NCBI GenBank assembly: GCA_963971285.1
Contig: OZ020256.1
Span: forward strand, 498,501-562,500
Length of the DNA stretch: 64,000 nt
DNA from: Astropecten irregularis
Lineage: Eukaryota; Echinodermata; Asteroidea; Paxillosida; Astropectinidae
Direction: 5' to 3'
A program made the position numbers and the translations under genes. Shown here one piece after another: positions 60,925 to 64,000 of this stretch (positions within the stretch are counted from its first letter, which is position 1; the number at the start of each line of letters is the position of its first letter). Under the pieces are notes generated by a model. It had not been told where the DNA came from. It saw nothing but the letters and a program-made list of their open reading frames with translations, and did no database searches.

Positions 60925-63252
60925 TAAGCACCTTAACTGGTCCCCTCTAACTAGATGCTATACCCAACAAGATCCAACAGTATTTGGAGGAGAGGCTAGG
61001 GTCTAAATAGTCTTCTGATAAGCAAAAAAAATAAATTAGTTCAAGTTCGAGAATGAGCCATTTAGGTTTAAAGAAATGTACATGTATCGCTCATAATCTG
61101 CCTGTGATTGAGAGCTGACAGATTTAACTTTTGGAGACCTTCCGTCGTTAGTCAGAATCAAAGCTCAATCCATCTTCATTGAGTCTCCCAGATCTTGTCT
61201 ACATTAGGTCCGTATAATTCTTAATACCGTTTCTAATGAGTCCTGGCATTACAACTTCATCATTATTAACTGCAAACTGGGATAAAACTGTCAAAAATGC
61301 TCCCAAACTTCTCCCTCTTTTAAATTGCCTTATCCGCAGGGTAATAAAAATGGGGGTTCAATCCCTCCGATGACAAATATCGACATGGATGATGGGGGCA
61401 GGGTTTCATACCGCCTACCGCCTACTGCCTACCATCGCACGGCATAGCCAACATGTACAGCATATTTCAATCCAATATTAGTACGATTTGCTCTTTGGGG
61501 GGATGGGGATGGTAGTGAGTCTGATAGAGCAAAAGGGATTTAAACCTTTTCACGGGGGACGTCGAAACTCATGAAAAAAATTACAGTTAATGCGTGTATT
61601 CGCAGTTCACGGCCTGTTCAAAATGTGAGTAGAAGTCACATGGGCTGACACTTATGTATAATGCATATTAACAAGTCACATGACACATCAACCTGCTGTT
61701 CATTGGCTTAAACCTCCACAACAGGAGTTGTTCTTCGGCCACCTGAAATCTCCAGACCTGCGGGCGCTCTTCATGACATATTGCACTGATTTAGGGCTTG
61801 TGCATTTCCACAGTTTTATTGTTAGGCAGAAGCCTCCTCACTAGCCCAGTCAGGAAAGACTCCCACCCTTGTTCTGTCATGCCCCTCCCCTTTTCTACGG
61901 TAAACCAGTCAACCAGACTGTGCATCTTGTAGTGGCCGTTGACAGTCACTGACAGTGCTTACCACTCTAGCAGGGAGACCTCTTAAGACATGAGTTCTTG
62001 GGAATACAACGTCTAATCCTCCTCGTTCGTTCCTTGGAGGCTTGAAGCTCCTGACAAGTATGGGTCAATGAATTATGGCAAATGGGAAGGGAGGAAAGGA
62101 GGGAGGAAGGAGGAGTAGAGGATGTCCCACTTGGGACAATCTGTCTATCATCATCCCTGAGTAAATGATCATGTTTTATCTTCTTTACTTTCTACAAGGA
62201 AGTCTTCTCCTTATCCACAAGGGGCAATGATTATTGGTCTTATCAGCAGATGGGAAGAAACACAGCGCCATCCACAAAGCATTTGCTCTGCTCAAAGTAC
62301 ATGTTTTCAGGGGATTTTCATCGCAAGAAGGAGTAACTAGCTGCCACGCGTTCAATACACTTGCATTCTGGCTGCTGAGAAGGTACAAGTATCTTGAAAG
62401 AGAATGTGAGCCACAAGAGATGCCAAGGATGATATGGATGCAACCCAAGAGCAAACCACAGCGGGATGGTTTGTCTGGAACTTGAAAAGCCTGGGCTACA
62501 TTCTCCATTTGAAGGTTGAGGATCATCAGAAAATAATCAAGTTGAATAATGAATACATTTGCAGCAAGGCCAAAATATACCAAGGCAAACATAGAAAGGT
62601 AAAGGCTGTGGCCTTATTGAAAAATCCAACCCACAGAATAAGGAATTGATATCAATGTTTACATTGGAATCTAAAAACTGCTCCTGCACCCCTTTCAGAG
62701 TGTGAATAATACCACAGACACCTCATGGGGTAGTCACTTTTAAAATGGTATATTTCATATCATTAGGTACATTACCAATCTTAACCAACTCAAATCAAAA
62801 TCAAAATCAAAAGACAACTAATTCAGGCCTATATGGCTGTGTCCAATTCCAATGTTTTAGTATACGGCTAGGGCTTTTCTTTGTAGTTCACGAATGGGGA
62901 TATAATGAAGACGTAGCACAATAATGGGCTGGATTCAGACAGGACATGTGTGATGGATTGCTTTACAATCACATGACTGAACAGGCTGACCATTGACTTG
63001 ACTTGTAGCCGATTCAGCAACTCAACTCTCAGGCAGTCAAATCAGTTTGCACTGACATCTTATGCATGCAATTGATACCAATATATAAAGACTTCTGATA
63101 ACCAACCAGGGTGTTTCGGTACCAGAAATCAGACATGCACTAGCATCGGCTTTCACCATTTCCGATGGAAGACATCTTAAATAACAAAAAGAAGACAATA
63201 CATGCAATGAAGAGGTCCAAGCTACATGCCAGGGCCAAGTTCATGCATGTAC

Positions 63253-63339
63253 CTTGTGTTTTTCTCTGCTTACGCCTCTGTACACAATGACCCCATCCTG
63301 ACGACCAGAGGATATTGAGTTTACATCATCTTTGTATTG
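63253..63339 (-). CDS. KLF12: Candidate upstream coding exon of the KLF12-like gene
   Basis: On the minus strand an acceptor-like TTTATCCCGTTACAG is followed by 87 nt open in one frame and then AAG|GTACAT. The exon would be phase 0 at both ends, which fits exactly onto the phase-0 start of the PVDLS exon. It would encode QYKDDVNSISSGRQDGVIVY then RGVSREKHK. I recognise no family match, and the donor deviates from GTRAGT, so this may be chance. No ATG start is visible, so true first exons would lie beyond the window or be missed. Confidence 0.35.
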
Positions 63340-64000
63340 CTGTAACGGGATAAAGAGGCAATAGACACACACAAAGAGAGACTATGAGACTCGTCAGAGC
63401 TGGGAGTCTGCGTACTAAGACCTCAATCTAACTACTAAACCTGTCAAACATATTATAAACATTCCAGCAACTTGACCATTCCAGAACTTAAGAAAGACAG
63501 GAAAGAAAATTGGTCCTCCTTTAATTTACAACGTTAGCATGCAAGTTCAGTGTCCTTTTAGTCAGTGGCTCACACTGGCTGGACCATCTGGGAGCTTCAA
63601 GCTTTTGACAAAGTTCATCCAATTCTCTGGATAGTTGCCTGTCTATTACCGAAGTGCTTCCTTTTCTTGAAAGCCTTGAGGTGACTTGCGGCACGTCCTA
63701 ATAAAATTTACGCAACGCTGAGTGTGAACAGAGGGTGCGATGAGATCAAAACAAGATAGCATTGTGTAAATGCGTCAAGTGACCAGTGTCACTGCTGTGT
63801 CATGCTTATCAAAAGGGGGCAACGCTGCCCACAATTACAGACACGCTAAAAACAAAACGTCCAGCTTAACCGATCAGCCTTTGAAAAAGATCCTGCTTGG
63901 ATCGAAACGTGTTAGGCCCTCCAAGCCAAAAACAAAACGTCATATAATTACCGCAAGAGTGACAATTCACACTGCACAGGCCTTTCCATCAGCCTTTCCA
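63340..64000. other. No further exon seen; one dispersed-repeat copy
   Basis: Ordinary sequence apart from the dispersed repeat at 63876-63927. Presumably intron or 5' region of the KLF12-like gene. Confidence 0.4.
63876..63927 (-). repeat. Dispersed CTGAC/TTAACACGTTTCGATCC repeat, copy 4
   Basis: On the minus strand GGAGGGCCTAACACGTTTCG, ATCCAAGCAGGATCTTTTTC and AAAGGCT. The near-palindromic GATCC...GGATC core is shared by copies 2-4; in copy 1 it is degraded. Confidence 0.55.

Larger units (their letters stand above)
56276..63252 (-). other. KLF12-like large intron (or 5' region)
   Basis: Seven kilobases without a recognised exon. It holds a GAGG-rich tandem tract (56478-56582), a probable hAT MITE (57476-57595), a Harbinger-like MITE (60544-60924) and a purine-rich G tract near 59010-59035. 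If the candidate exon at 63253-63339 is wrong, part of this region may be upstream of the true promoter. Confidence 0.55.

Noticed and set aside
62185-62592. 135-codon minus-strand open frame in the KLF12-like intron
   Set aside because: Hydrophobic but without a recognisable motif or splice context; chance frame.

Overview
The window is animal genomic DNA, AT-rich and intron-bearing. It holds two Krüppel-like factor (KLF) genes whose coding sequence can be read exon by exon across consensus splice sites. No bacterial gene organisation, rRNA, functional tRNA, CRISPR array or virus-like element was seen. The KLF complement, the density of short inverted-repeat transposons (MITEs) and tRNA-derived SINEs, and recurrent words such as GTAGGCCTAC suggest a marine invertebrate deuterostome, perhaps an echinoderm or hemichordate. 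That species guess is inference.

Layout. Bases 1-1050 look like one part of a foldback-type DNA element cut by the window edge. A KLF5 orthologue runs on the + strand in three coding exons (2292-2435, 3754-4546, 9146-9414) giving 401 aa, followed by a long AT-rich probable 3' UTR. About 40 kb then holds no recognisable gene and is a graveyard of small repeats: a GGCTCA-rich MITE family (seven copies in the window), several hairpin MITEs, tRNA-derived SINE pieces and a 781-bp tandem duplication (43040-44631). A second KLF gene of the KLF3/8/12 class lies on the - strand (49996-63339 as seen, 5' end missing). It has a CtBP-binding PVDLS motif, a conserved block before the fingers, and three C2H2 fingers split by an intron. 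Its introns hold a LINE 3' end with a 25-base poly(A), a probable hAT MITE with a perfect 8-bp target duplication and a Harbinger-like MITE with TAA duplications.

The main biological point is the pairing: KLF5 (+) facing a KLF12-like gene (-), tail to tail. I recall the same order and convergent orientation for human KLF5 and KLF12 on 13q22. If confirmed, this is an old linkage between an activator-type and a CtBP-recruiting KLF that both read GC/CACCC boxes. A cluster of CTCF-core-like motifs lies just beyond the KLF12-like stop codon, and a tandem duplication lies between the genes.
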